A stretch of 64,000 bases of DNA from an uncultured Lachnospiraceae bacterium (GCA_934351925.1 CAKRJT010000007.1:1-64000), one strand, 5' to 3'; numbered from the stretch's first letter, positions 52,399 to 61,085 are shown. The notes: generated from the sequence alone by a model not told the origin. Made by a program: numbers and translations.

Positions 52399-53208
52399 TT
52401 ATGCGTAAGGTGTAAGCTCCACCTGTGTGCCGCCAGGTATCTCGACAACGGAGTTATTGTTGACCGATATCCACACACTCATCGCGTTAGGATTGTACAC
52501 GAAGCTTGAGTCGTAGGCATACACAAGACGCTTGGCAGCCTCCATATAGTTGACATACTCGATATTCGTAGCGTACCAGATGTCATCGCGTCTTCCAGCC
52601 AGCTCACAGAACTTCTCCATAACCTCCCAGTTGTCATCGCGCCCGAACTCATAGCTGTGTCCCCACACATACATCATATACAGGTACTGCTTCTTAGAGA
52701 GCGATACGAACTGTTCACCAAGTTCAAGCAGACGGTGGTTGTGGTGGCAGGTAGCCTTCCACTCATACAGATTGTCGGGGAGTTCGAAACCGAAAGAGTC
52801 TCCGACTATTCTCGAATACTTGATGCCGAGTCCGGAGAGAAGTTCCTCAATCTCCTTGGAATATGAGCCGTTCGGATATGAGAGACCCTGAACAGGGTGA
52901 TGCGTAATTCTCTCAAGGTTAGCTCTGTCATCACCTATTTCTCTCACAACCTCACTCAAAGGGCATCTTGCGATGGTCGGGTGTGTCAGCGTATGGCAGG
53001 CTATCTCATGTCCCTTGTACAGCTTGTCAAACTCCTCAGGCTTAATTCTTATATCCTGTGAAAACATGCCGGAATTGATGTGAAAGGTTCCCTTGATTCC
53101 GTATTTATTGAATATTTCTATCAGTCTGCGGTCCTCCAATTTTCCGTCATCGTAGCTCATGGTAAGAACTTTGAACTTTCCACCCGGAAAGCAGATATAG
53201 GTTTTCAT
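52399..53208 (-). CDS. Polysaccharide deacetylase family protein (NodB-like)
   Basis: The 269-residue carbohydrate esterase 4-type protein has MSYDDGKLED (catalytic and metal aspartates), GTFHINSGMF, and the metal histidines in ACHTLTHP; later motifs are GLSYPNGSYS and the beta-strand YMMYVWGHSYEF. No signal peptide is visible, so the substrate may be intracellular oligosaccharide rather than wall polymer. Reverse-strand ATG at 53208 follows AAAGGAG. It diverges from the GH35 gene; the 297-bp gap holds the GH35 promoter and leader. Confidence 0.88.
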   Translation of the reverse strand: MKTYICFPGGKFKVLTMSYDDGKLEDRRLIEIFNKYGIKGTFHINSGMFSQDIRIKPEEFDKLYKGHEIACHTLTHPTIARCPLSEVVREIGDDRANLERITHHPVQGLSYPNGSYSKEIEELLSGLGIKYSRIVGDSFGFELPDNLYEWKATCHHNHRLLELGEQFVSLSKKQYLYMMYVWGHSYEFGRDDNWEVMEKFCELAGRRDDIWYATNIEYVNYMEAAKRLVYAYDSSFVYNPNAMSVWISVNNNSVVEIPGGTQVELTPYA

Positions 53209-53342
53209 TCGTTGTCTCCTTTATATATAATGTCTGATTTTAATAATCCGAAAAACTTAAAATACATTCATATTATACTAATTTTTCAATAAAATGTAAA
53301 CGCTTTCATACAAAAAAATATATAACAAACCCGTTTTGCATA

Positions 53343-53371
53343 TTGAGCAATAAGAGTTTACATGATAAAAT
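53343..53371 (+). promoter_or_regulatory. sigma-A promoter of the GH35 gene
   Basis: TTGAGC (53343-53348), 17 bases, TAAAAT (53366-53371). Transcription would begin near 53378, leaving an untranslated leader of about 128 bases. Confidence 0.55.
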
Positions 53372-53377
53372 TATAAA

Positions 53378-53505
53378 GATTAATGGGGTGCCACAGACAG
53401 CGGGCAATACCGCCAAAGCAGACAGCGTTTATGGCAGAAGAGAAATCGACTTTGCGAATTTTTCTTTGTCTCTTTGCAACGAGGCACCCGGAAATGAGGA
53501 TTTAT
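53378..53505 (+). ncRNA. Candidate structured leader RNA upstream of GH35
   Basis: GGGTGCC (53386-53392) pairs with GGCACCC (53483-53489), closing a 104-nt domain just before the GAGGA ribosome site. Inside are GCGG-GCAATA-CCGC (53399-53412), a direct repeat CAGACAGCG, and an AAGAGA/TCTCTT stem over a TCG-CGA hairpin. TGCCA (53389-53393) can alternatively pair with TGGCA (53432-53436), which competes with the closing stem. It does not match a riboswitch class I know. The stretch is also open in frame with GH35 but encodes nothing family-like. Confidence 0.4.
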
Positions 53506-55251
53506 ATGGGAAGATTTGAAATAAAGGATAAGTTCTATCTTGACGGTGAGCCGTTCAAGGTGATATCAGGTTCATTTCACTATTTCAGGACGGTCAGGGA
53601 GTACTGGCAGGACAGGCTCGAGAAGCTGCTTGCGATGGGCTGCAATACGGTGGAGACCTACATTCCGTGGAATGTGCATGAGCCGAAGAAGGGATGCTTT
53701 GAGTTCGACGGAATGAAGGACGTTGTCGGCTTCGTAAAGCTGGCACAGAAGCTTGGACTCTATGTAATACTGCGTCCGTCACCGTACATATGTGCTGAGT
53801 GGGAATTCGGAGGGCTTCCGGCGTGGCTGCTCGCCGAGGATGGCATGAGGCTGAGGGTCAATTACGCACCTTACATGAAACATATAAGAGAATACTATTC
53901 TGTGCTCCTTCCTATGCTTACGCCGCTGCTGCTTGATAACGGCGGACCTGTTATAATGATGCAGATTGAGAATGAGTACGGCTATTTTGCGACGGACTCC
54001 TCATACCTTAATGCGATGAAGGATATCATGACAGAGTATGGCATAACCTGCCCATTCATAACCTCCGACGGTCCTTACCGCGAGAGCATGAATGCAGGCT
54101 GCATCGACGGTGTGCTGCCGACGGGTAACTTCGGTTCTAAGACACAGGAGCGTTTTGATGTGCTGAAGGACTATACAAAGGGCGGTCCGCTTATGTGCGC
54201 CGAGTTCTGGGTGGGCTGGTTTGACCACTGGGGCAACGGCGGACACATGAGAGGCAATCTTGAGGAGAATGTGCGCGACTTCGACAAGATGCTTGAGCTC
54301 GGCAATGCGAATATATACATGTTCGAGGGTGGGACGAACTTCGGCTTTATGAACGGCTCGAACTACTATGATGAGCTGACACCCGATGTGACGTCCTACG
54401 ATTACGACGCGGTTCTCACGGAGGACGGGCAGCTCACCGAGAAATACCGCCGTTTTAAGGAGGTAGTGGCAAAGTATAGGGACATACCTGACATCAAGCT
54501 CTCGATGGACATTAAACGCAGGGCTTACGGAAGGCTTAAGGCAGACGGAAGGGTAAGCCTTTTCTCCGTGATAGATGACCTAAGCGAGCCTGTTTTTTCG
54601 ATATATACGCAGTCCATGGAGAAGTTAGGTCAGAACTATGGTTATATTCTCTACCATTCGTCACTTGACACCGAGGAGAATGTCGAGCGCATCAAGCTGT
54701 GGAAGGCAAACGACAGAGCTAATATATTCATAGACGGACAGCACTATGCCACACTCTACGACAGGGAGCTGCTGGAGGAGTGTAAGAACACTGTGTCCGG
54801 TGTGAGAGGGAAGGATATTGATATTCTTGTCGAGAATATGGGGCGCGTCAATTTCGGACCTTACCTCGAGCTTCAGCGAAAGGGTATAGACCACTGCGTT
54901 CAGATTAACGGACATATGCACAACAACTGGAAGCAATACACACTTCCGCTTGACAACGTGGAGAAGCTGGATTTCAATAAGGAATATATTGAGGGGACGC
55001 CTGCCTTCTTCAGATTTGAATTTGAAGCGGGCGAATGTGCAGACACCTTCCTGGATTTTAGCGGCTGGGGAAAGGGCTGTGTGTTTGTAAACGGGTTTAA
55101 TATAGGAAGATTTTGGAAAATTGGACCTCAGAGGAGGCTCTATATTCCGGCGCCTCTACTCAGAAAAGGCAGGAATGAGATAATCATATTTGAGACAGAA
55201 GGCGAGAGAGCTGATTACATCACGCTCTATGACGAGCCTGAGCTGGGATAA
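53506..55251 (+). CDS. GH35 family beta-galactosidase
   Basis: The 581-residue enzyme removes terminal beta-galactose, for example from galactan or arabinogalactan fragments. The TIM barrel (about 1-320) has SGSFHYFRT, the acid/base Glu in MQIENEYGYF (about 154) and the nucleophile Glu in MCAEFWVGWFDHWG (about 231). C-terminal beta domains follow, with GWGKGCVFVNGFNIGRFW near the end. There is no signal peptide. ATG 53506 is chosen because GAGGA precedes it and MGRFEIKDKFYLDG matches the family; upstream in-frame codons belong to the leader. Confidence 0.93.
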   Translation: MGRFEIKDKFYLDGEPFKVISGSFHYFRTVREYWQDRLEKLLAMGCNTVETYIPWNVHEPKKGCFEFDGMKDVVGFVKLAQKLGLYVILRPSPYICAEWEFGGLPAWLLAEDGMRLRVNYAPYMKHIREYYSVLLPMLTPLLLDNGGPVIMMQIENEYGYFATDSSYLNAMKDIMTEYGITCPFITSDGPYRESMNAGCIDGVLPTGNFGSKTQERFDVLKDYTKGGPLMCAEFWVGWFDHWGNGGHMRGNLEENVRDFDKMLELGNANIYMFEGGTNFGFMNGSNYYDELTPDVTSYDYDAVLTEDGQLTEKYRRFKEVVAKYRDIPDIKLSMDIKRRAYGRLKADGRVSLFSVIDDLSEPVFSIYTQSMEKLGQNYGYILYHSSLDTEENVERIKLWKANDRANIFIDGQHYATLYDRELLEECKNTVSGVRGKDIDILVENMGRVNFGPYLELQRKGIDHCVQINGHMHNNWKQYTLPLDNVEKLDFNKEYIEGTPAFFRFEFEAGECADTFLDFSGWGKGCVFVNGFNIGRFWKIGPQRRLYIPAPLLRKGRNEIIIFETEGERADYITLYDEPELG

Positions 55252-55278
55252 TTATTTTCAGTACAATGGCAAAAACGC

Positions 55279-55307
55279 TTGCATTTTCAAAATCCTTACA
55301 TTATAAT
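55279..55307 (+). promoter_or_regulatory. sigma-A promoter of the formate/nitrite-type channel gene
   Basis: TTGCAT (55279-55284), 17 bases, consensus TATAAT (55302-55307). A 7-bp leader hairpin TTTGCCG/CGGCAAA (55318-55339) follows, 38 bases before the start. Confidence 0.7.
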
Positions 55308-55377
55308 GCCATGTGGGTTTGCCGTGAATAATCGGCAAAAGACGGAATTATACGAATATTAAGTGAGGAAAAGTAAA

Positions 55378-56016
55378 ATGCTAAAGAAATTTTTTAAGAC
55401 CTTCGTTCCGGCAGTCTACTCAGGACTCTGCATCGGAATAGGCGGAATGGTGTATCTCAATTGTGAGAATAAAGTGGTAGGAGCCTTCATGTTCTGTATA
55501 GGACTTCTCACAATACTTTTGTTCGGGTTCAATCTCTACACGGGCAAGGTTGGCTATATATGCCAGAATAAGCCCGCTTACATAGGTCAGGTTGCCATCG
55601 TATGGCTTGGCAATTTCACCGGAACAGCTATAATGGCAGGACTGTGCAGACTCACAAGAAATGCCGACAAGCTCACACAGGCATGTCAGGGCATGGTGGA
55701 GACGAAGTTAAATGACAGCCTTTTAAGTCTCTTCGTACTCGCAATTTTCTGTGGAATGCTCATGTTCATAGCCGTGGACACCTATAAGCACCACTATGAG
55801 AAGAAGGATACCATGGTGACAGTTGTCGCAATACTCGGCGTTGTGGTATTCATACTTGCAGGCTTCGAGCACTGCATAGCTGACATGTTCTACTTCACAC
55901 TTGCAGGGGCTTTCCCTAAGGCATTCCCTGCGCTCATTGTGATGACATTCGGAAATGCACTCGGCGGCAATCTTATTCCACTCGGACAGAACATAATGAA
56001 GAAGCTCAATGATTAA
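55378..56016 (+). CDS. Formate/nitrite transporter (FNT) family channel
   Basis: The 212-residue membrane protein has six helices and FNT hallmarks: FNLYTGKVGY in the second repeat region, the central histidine in GFEHCIADMFYF, and TFGNALGGNLIPLG near the end. It would export or import formate, nitrite or a similar small monovalent anion. It is shorter than most family members (about 260-290) because the cytoplasmic ends are trimmed; the membrane core is complete. ATG 55378 follows GAGGA. A fermenting anaerobe would use it to release formate (inference). Confidence 0.85.
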   Translation: MLKKFFKTFVPAVYSGLCIGIGGMVYLNCENKVVGAFMFCIGLLTILLFGFNLYTGKVGYICQNKPAYIGQVAIVWLGNFTGTAIMAGLCRLTRNADKLTQACQGMVETKLNDSLLSLFVLAIFCGMLMFIAVDTYKHHYEKKDTMVTVVAILGVVVFILAGFEHCIADMFYFTLAGAFPKAFPALIVMTFGNALGGNLIPLGQNIMKKLND

Positions 56017-56089
56017 TTTGAAGCCAAGTATTCATTATAAGCGGTTCGGATACATATATTTCATATAAGTTAAGCTATGCGGAGCTTGT

Positions 56090-57370
56090 ATGAGAACATT
56101 TGTAACGAAAATATCCAGCATTATAACGGCATTACTTATCTTTGCTGCGTCTGCGTCAGACGTTGCGTATGCATCGATGGGTAGTGCCGTTTGGCCGCTC
56201 AGGGACAATGAATTGTACGCACTGGCAGCCTGTCTTATGGACGCCGACAGCGGACGCGTATTATATGGGAAGAATGTCGATGAGGTGCGCGCCATGGCGA
56301 GCACGACGAAGATAATGACTCTGATCATCGCTCTTGAATACGGAAATGCAGATGATGTCGTCACCATCTCGCCGTATGCGGCATCGATGCCCGATGTCCA
56401 GCTCAATGTCAGGGCAGGGGAGCAATACCGCCTTGGAGACCTGTGCTATGCGATGATGCTAGAGTCTTTCAACGATGTGGCTGTGGCGATAGCCGAGCAT
56501 GTGGGGGAACACTGTATTGCACAAAAGCAGGATACCGGCACGGAAAATGAGCAGGAACCTGACAGTGCAGGCTCTGGAAGGCGTAACTACGACGAGAGCA
56601 GACGGTATGTCTCCGAATTTGCGGGGCTTATGAATGAGAAAGCAGCGGAGCTTGGCTGCGAGGATACATATTTTATAACCCCTAACGGTCTTGATGCCGA
56701 AGACGAGAACGGAAAGCACTCAACAACGGCCAGGGAGCTTGCACTCATAGCCTCTTATGCGGTAAAAAATGAGAAATTTAACGAGATTACGGGGACGAAA
56801 CAGTATTCCTTTGGCGAGCTGAACGGAAAGAGAAGCTGCAGCGCATATAATAAAGATGCATTTTTAAACCAGATGAGCGGTGCCTTCGGCATAAAGACAG
56901 GGTTTACGGGTGACGCGGGCTATTGCTTTGTCGGAGCACTGAAAAGCGATGGCAGAACCTTCATATCAGTGGTGCTCGGCAGCGGCTGGCCCTCGAACCG
57001 CACCTACAAGTGGAAGGACACACGAAAGCTCATGGAGTATGGCATCAACTGCTTCTTTGAGCGGGTGGTTTTCACGACAGTAGAGGATTATAAGACTGTG
57101 AAGGTCATGAATGGAACCGGTGACAGCACCGGAAGCAGGATAGACGGCAGCCTGTCGATGCTGCTAAGCGACAATGATGAGGTTAAGGTGGTATATGAGC
57201 TTGAGGACAGTGTGACAGCGCCCGTCGATATCGGCGACGAGCTCGGAAAAGCGATTATATATATCAACGGTGAGCGTATTGCCGTGTTCCCGATTACGGC
57301 AACAACAGCCGTTGAAAAGGTGAGTTACAGATGGTATTTAGACAAACTTCTGGATTTGCTCCAACTGTAA
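56090..57370 (+). CDS. dacF: D-alanyl-D-alanine carboxypeptidase (DacF-like, S11)
   Basis: This penicillin-binding protein trims stem peptides in peptidoglycan. The 426-residue precursor has a signal peptide (KISSIITALLIFAASASDVAYA) and all active-site motifs: MASTTKIMT (SxxK, Ser about 71), ESFNDVA (SxN) and IKTGFTGDAG (KTG, about 268). A Glu/Gln/Asp-rich insert (about 145-170) interrupts the catalytic domain. A C-terminal beta domain and a possible amphipathic end helix follow. It resembles DacF, which in many clostridia lies with spoIIM/deoB/pdp and spoIIA. Here no spoIIA genes follow. Confidence 0.9.
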   Translation: MRTFVTKISSIITALLIFAASASDVAYASMGSAVWPLRDNELYALAACLMDADSGRVLYGKNVDEVRAMASTTKIMTLIIALEYGNADDVVTISPYAASMPDVQLNVRAGEQYRLGDLCYAMMLESFNDVAVAIAEHVGEHCIAQKQDTGTENEQEPDSAGSGRRNYDESRRYVSEFAGLMNEKAAELGCEDTYFITPNGLDAEDENGKHSTTARELALIASYAVKNEKFNEITGTKQYSFGELNGKRSCSAYNKDAFLNQMSGAFGIKTGFTGDAGYCFVGALKSDGRTFISVVLGSGWPSNRTYKWKDTRKLMEYGINCFFERVVFTTVEDYKTVKVMNGTGDSTGSRIDGSLSMLLSDNDEVKVVYELEDSVTAPVDIGDELGKAIIYINGERIAVFPITATTAVEKVSYRWYLDKLLDLLQL

Positions 57371-57425
57371 AATCTAAAAGCTTACATTCCGGGAAAGAAA
57401 TGGTAAATAAAATAATTATATATTA

Positions 57426-57473
57426 GCATAAATGAAAATTATGCTTGATAATTTGCGACTTTCGTACTACAAT
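57426..57473 (+). promoter_or_regulatory. Promoter with overlapping palindrome, sodium-pump operon
   Basis: TTGATA (57445-57450), 17 bases, TACAAT (57468-57473). The imperfectly spaced palindrome GCATAA-7-TTATGC (57426-57444) abuts the -35 box and could be an operator. Confidence 0.55.
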
Positions 57474-57529
57474 TACATTTGGTGTAAATTGAATAAATTT
57501 TCCAAAATACGTTTATGGAGGGCTGAAAA

Positions 57530-58960
57530 ATGAGCAACACAGCACAGGTATCAGCAAGCAAGAGAATAGAAGCGCTGCTTGATGATAACAGTTTTGTTGA
57601 AATCGGTGGCCTTGTAACTGCAAGAAATACTGATTTTAACTTGAGCGACAACGCAACACCTGCAGACGGCGTTATCACAGGTTATGGCGTTATCAACGGA
57701 AGTCTTGTGTATGTATACAGCCAGGATGCTACCGTACTCGGTGGTTCAATAGGTGAGATGCATGCCAGGAAGATTGCTAATCTTTACGATTTAGCACTTA
57801 AGATGGGAGCACCGGTTATCGGTCTTGTAGATTGTGCCGGATTAAGATTACAGGAGGCAACAGACGCACTCAACGGCTTTGGCCAGATATATGCTAAGCA
57901 GGTTGAGGCTTCAGGAGTTATCCCTCAGATTACGGCTGTCTTTGGTACATGCGGCGGCGGAATGGCGGTAGTTCCTACCCTTACAGACTTCACATTCATG
58001 GAAGAGAAGTCAGCTAAGCTTTTTGTCAACAGTCCTAATGCACTTGACGGCAACTACACATCCAAGCTTGACACAGCTTCCGCTAAGTTCCAGAGCGAGG
58101 AGGCAGGTATTGTTGATGTTACAGGTGATGAGACTACGGTTCTTGAGCAGATAAGACAGTTAGTAGCACTTCTTCCTGCCAACAACGAGGATGTTGCAGA
58201 GGACGAGTGCACAGATGACCTTAACAGAGTAAGTGACACAATCGCAAATGCAGTAGGTGACACTTCTATCGCTCTTACTGAGCTTGCAGATGATAATGTA
58301 TTCTTCGAGGTTAAGAGAGATTACGCTAAGGACATGGTAACAGGCTTCATTAAGCTCAATGGACTTACGGTAGGTGCAGTAGCCAACAGAACAGTTGTAT
58401 ATGATGACGAGATGAAAGAGACTGCCAAGTTCGATGCAGTATTATCTCCTGAGGGCTGTGAGAAGGCAGCAGAGTTCGTTAACTTCTGTGATTCCTTCAA
58501 CATTCCTGTTCTCACACTTACGAACGTCAAGGGCTACAAGGCTACAGTATGTGCAGAGAAGCACATTGCCAAGGCAGCAGCTAAGCTTACATATGCATTC
58601 GCTAATGCAACAGTTCCTAAGGTTAATGTAGTTATCGGTGAGGCTTTCGGAAGCGCTTATGTCGCAATGAACTCCAAGTCAATCGGTGCTGACATGACAT
58701 TTGCATGGGACAGCGCAAGCATCGGAATGATGGATGCCAATATGGCAGCCAAGATCATGTATGCTGATAAGCCTGAGGTTATTTCCGAGAAGGCTTCTGA
58801 GTATGCAGCACTTCAGATAAGCGCAGTAGCAGCAGCTAAGAGAGGCTACGTTGATTCAATCATCGCTCCTGCTGATACAAGAAAGTATGTCATTGGTGCA
58901 TTTGAGATGTTATACAGCAAGAAGGAAGACCGTCCAAGCAAGAAGCATGGCACGGTTTAA
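57530..58960 (+). CDS. mmdA: Acyl-CoA carboxyltransferase-type subunit (MmdA/PccB-like)
   Basis: This 476-residue crotonase-fold protein belongs to the carboxyltransferase family of methylmalonyl-CoA decarboxylase alpha, propionyl-CoA carboxylase beta and the 12S transcarboxylase subunit. Two crotonase halves are visible: N-terminal with GGSIGEMHARKI, DCAGLRLQEATDA and GTCGGGMAVVP; C-terminal with FNIPVLTLTNVKGY, GEAFGSAYVAMNS and FAWDSASIGMM. It is somewhat shorter than typical MmdA (about 510). The acyl-CoA is unknown. First gene of a set followed by OadG, biotin carrier, OadB and a pyruvate-type carboxyltransferase. Start ATG 57530 follows GGAGGG. Confidence 0.85.
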   Translation: MSNTAQVSASKRIEALLDDNSFVEIGGLVTARNTDFNLSDNATPADGVITGYGVINGSLVYVYSQDATVLGGSIGEMHARKIANLYDLALKMGAPVIGLVDCAGLRLQEATDALNGFGQIYAKQVEASGVIPQITAVFGTCGGGMAVVPTLTDFTFMEEKSAKLFVNSPNALDGNYTSKLDTASAKFQSEEAGIVDVTGDETTVLEQIRQLVALLPANNEDVAEDECTDDLNRVSDTIANAVGDTSIALTELADDNVFFEVKRDYAKDMVTGFIKLNGLTVGAVANRTVVYDDEMKETAKFDAVLSPEGCEKAAEFVNFCDSFNIPVLTLTNVKGYKATVCAEKHIAKAAAKLTYAFANATVPKVNVVIGEAFGSAYVAMNSKSIGADMTFAWDSASIGMMDANMAAKIMYADKPEVISEKASEYAALQISAVAAAKRGYVDSIIAPADTRKYVIGAFEMLYSKKEDRPSKKHGTV

Positions 58961-58975
58961 TACGAGGTGACATGT

Positions 58976-59323
58976 ATGATAATTTGCAGCGCAATTTCAG
59001 ATGCGGGTATCAATACAGTAATTTGTCTCGCCGTTGTATTCGCGGTACTTATTTTCATTTCCTTCTTAATCAGCCTTTTCAAGTATATTCCTAAGCTTGA
59101 GGCTGCTTTATCTAAGAAGGATAAGAAGACAGAGCTTGCAGAGAATGCGGTTGTCAACACCGTATCACAGATTGAGGTTAAGGAAGAGGAAGAAGAACTC
59201 TCTGATGACCTTGAGCTTGTGGCTGTCATCACGGCAGCTATCGCAGCGTCAGCCGGAACTTCGACAGACGGATTCGTAGTCCGCTCAATCAGAAGATCAA
59301 ATAACAGTAAATGGGCTAAATAA
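58976..59323 (+). CDS. oadG: OadG-type gamma subunit of sodium pump decarboxylase
   Basis: The 115-residue protein has a single N-terminal membrane helix (TVICLAVVFAVLIFISFLISLF) and a hydrophilic acidic tail (EVKEEEEELSDDLELVAVI) ending in FVVRSIRRSNNSKWAK, a typical OadG-family end. It anchors the carboxyltransferase to OadB. ATG 58976 is chosen with GAGGTG six bases upstream; an in-frame GTG three codons earlier is inside that site. Confidence 0.85.
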   Translation: MIICSAISDAGINTVICLAVVFAVLIFISFLISLFKYIPKLEAALSKKDKKTELAENAVVNTVSQIEVKEEEEELSDDLELVAVITAAIAASAGTSTDGFVVRSIRRSNNSKWAK

Positions 59324-59345
59324 TGCCTGATTTAGGAGGATTAAC

Positions 59346-59717
59346 ATGAAGAATTATACAATCACGGTAAATGGTAATGTGTATGATGTTACAGTAGAAG
59401 AGGGAGCAGCAGGCAGCACTCCTGTCGCAGCTCCAAAGGCTGCACCTAAGGCAGCTCCAAAGGCTGCAGCAGCACCTAAGGCAGCAGCTCCGGCCGGTGC
59501 AGGCGCAGTTAAGATTACGGCTCCGATGCCGGGCAAGATTGTTGCAGTTAAGGCTAATGCCGGTGCAGCAGTTAAGAAGGGACAGGTTATCCTTGTTCTT
59601 GAGGCAATGAAGATGGAGAACGACGTAGTTGCTCCTCAGGACGGAACTCTTGCAAGCGTTGATGTTGCAACAGGTGCTTCCGTAGAGGCTGGTTCCGTAT
59701 TAGCTACAATGAACTAA
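59346..59717 (+). CDS. Biotin carboxyl carrier protein of the sodium pump
   Basis: The 123-residue carrier has an N-terminal segment KNYTITVNGNVYDVTVEEG, an Ala/Pro/Lys-rich flexible linker (about 28-55) and a biotinyl domain with EAMKMEND; biotin attaches to Lys89, the expected 34 residues from the C terminus. It shuttles carboxyl groups between the carboxyltransferase and OadB. Start ATG 59346 follows AGGAGG. It corresponds to the gamma/delta carrier of methylmalonyl-CoA or glutaconyl-CoA decarboxylases and the 1.3S transcarboxylase subunit. Confidence 0.95.
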   Translation: MKNYTITVNGNVYDVTVEEGAAGSTPVAAPKAAPKAAPKAAAAPKAAAPAGAGAVKITAPMPGKIVAVKANAGAAVKKGQVILVLEAMKMENDVVAPQDGTLASVDVATGASVEAGSVLATMN

Positions 59718-59744
59718 TAAACAAAACCACGGAGAGGAATAAAG

Positions 59745-60902
59745 ATGGAAATCATTACAGAAACATTAGTCAACCTGCTTAACCAGACAGGATTCATGAC
59801 ATTGTCCTACAAGAACTTCATAATGGTTGCAGTGGCATTGTTCTTCCTTTATCTGGCAATTAAGAAGGGTTATGAACCGCTTCTCCTTGTCCCGATTTCA
59901 TTTGGTATGCTCCTTGTTAACCTTTTCCCTGACATTATGATGACAGTTGAAGAGGCTAAGGCTTCCGGAAGTCAGGCAGCAGGTCTTTTACATTATTTTT
60001 ATTTACTTGACGAGTGGAGCATCCTGCCATCCCTTATTTTCATGGGTGTAGGTGCGATGACCGATTTCGGACCACTCATTGCCAATCCTAAGAGCTTCCT
60101 CTTAGGTGCAGCCGCACAGTGTGGTATTTTCAGTGCATACTTCCTTGCTATCATTTTAGGATTCAATGGCATGGCAGCCGCAGCTATCTCCATCATCGGT
60201 GGTGCTGACGGTCCTACATCCATCTTCCTTGCAGGTAAGCTTGGACAGACAGAGCTTATGGGACCTATCGCCGTAGCAGCATACTCCTATATGTCTCTCG
60301 TGCCTATTATTCAGCCGCCTATCATGAAGCTTCTTACAACTGAGAAGGAGCGTAAGATTAAGATGGAGCAGCTTCGTCCTGTATCAAAGCTTGAGAAGAT
60401 TCTCTTCCCAATCATTGTTACAATCGTAGTTGTACTTATCCTTCCTTCAACAGCGCCACTTATCGGTATGCTTATGCTCGGTAACCTCTTCAAGGAGAGC
60501 GGTGTTGTTAAGCAGCTCGCTGAGACAGCTTCCAACGCTCTTATGTACATCGTAGTTATCATCCTCGGTACATCCGTAGGTGCAACTACAAGTGCAGAGG
60601 CATTCTTAAAGGCTGATACACTCAAGATTGTCGTACTTGGTCTTGTTGCTTTTGCCGTTGGTACAGCAGCAGGTGTATTGTTCGGCAAGCTTATGTGCCT
60701 TGCAACCAAGGGCAAGGTTAACCCGCTCATCGGTTCAGCAGGTGTATCCGCCGTTCCTATGGCTGCCAGAGTATCACAGAAGGTTGGAGCAGAAGCTGAC
60801 CCGACTAACTTCTTACTCATGCATGCTATGGGTCCTAACGTTGCCGGTGTTATCGGTACAGCCGTAGTAGCAGGTACATTCATGGCGATATTCGGTGTAT
60901 AA
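59745..60902 (+). CDS. oadB: Sodium-translocating decarboxylase, beta subunit
   Basis: OadB/MmdB/GcdB decarboxylates carboxybiotin and exports sodium ions. The 385-residue protein has about nine to eleven membrane helices. Signatures include SLIFMGVGAMTDFGP, the re-entrant ISIIGGADGPTSIF with its conserved Asp, and the C-terminal GVSAVPMAARVSQK and MHAMGPNVAGVIGTAV. Full length. Start ATG 59745 follows GGAGAGG. Codon bias indicates high expression. A chain of hairpins separates it from the next gene. Confidence 0.95.
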   Translation: MEIITETLVNLLNQTGFMTLSYKNFIMVAVALFFLYLAIKKGYEPLLLVPISFGMLLVNLFPDIMMTVEEAKASGSQAAGLLHYFYLLDEWSILPSLIFMGVGAMTDFGPLIANPKSFLLGAAAQCGIFSAYFLAIILGFNGMAAAAISIIGGADGPTSIFLAGKLGQTELMGPIAVAAYSYMSLVPIIQPPIMKLLTTEKERKIKMEQLRPVSKLEKILFPIIVTIVVVLILPSTAPLIGMLMLGNLFKESGVVKQLAETASNALMYIVVIILGTSVGATTSAEAFLKADTLKIVVLGLVAFAVGTAAGVLFGKLMCLATKGKVNPLIGSAGVSAVPMAARVSQKVGAEADPTNFLLMHAMGPNVAGVIGTAVVAGTFMAIFGV

Positions 60903-60910
60903 GCTCATTT

Positions 60911-61085
60911 CAAAGCGGAGCTAAAATGACTGCCTGCAGTCACTTTCAGCTATGCTTTAGAAATGGCAACAGCGATGAGAAATAAGGCTGCCAAGCCTTA
61001 TTTCGAATTGATGTTGTAAATTGCACAGCAATTTACAGCTTATACATGAGTATATGAGTACAGTAAAATTGCATGGAGCAATTTT
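60911..61085 (+). promoter_or_regulatory. Four consecutive hairpins in the oadB-pycB gap
   Basis: Hairpin 1 (60912-60958): TGACTG/CAGTCA core with outer AAA/TTT, AGCT/AGCT and AAAGC/GCTTT. Hairpin 2: AATAAGGCT (60981-60989) with AGCCTTATT (60994-61002). Hairpin 3: TGTAAATTGC (61015-61024) with GCAATTTACA (61028-61037). Hairpin 4: AAAATTGC (61065-61072) with GCAATTTT (61078-61085). No typical terminator T run and no good promoter were found. Confidence 0.7.

Noticed and set aside
53378..53505. Known riboswitch (c-di-GMP-I, glycine or similar) before GH35
   Set aside because: Short GCAAAGC-like and GGC pieces are present, but the conserved cores and their spacing are not. I kept it only as an unclassified structured leader.
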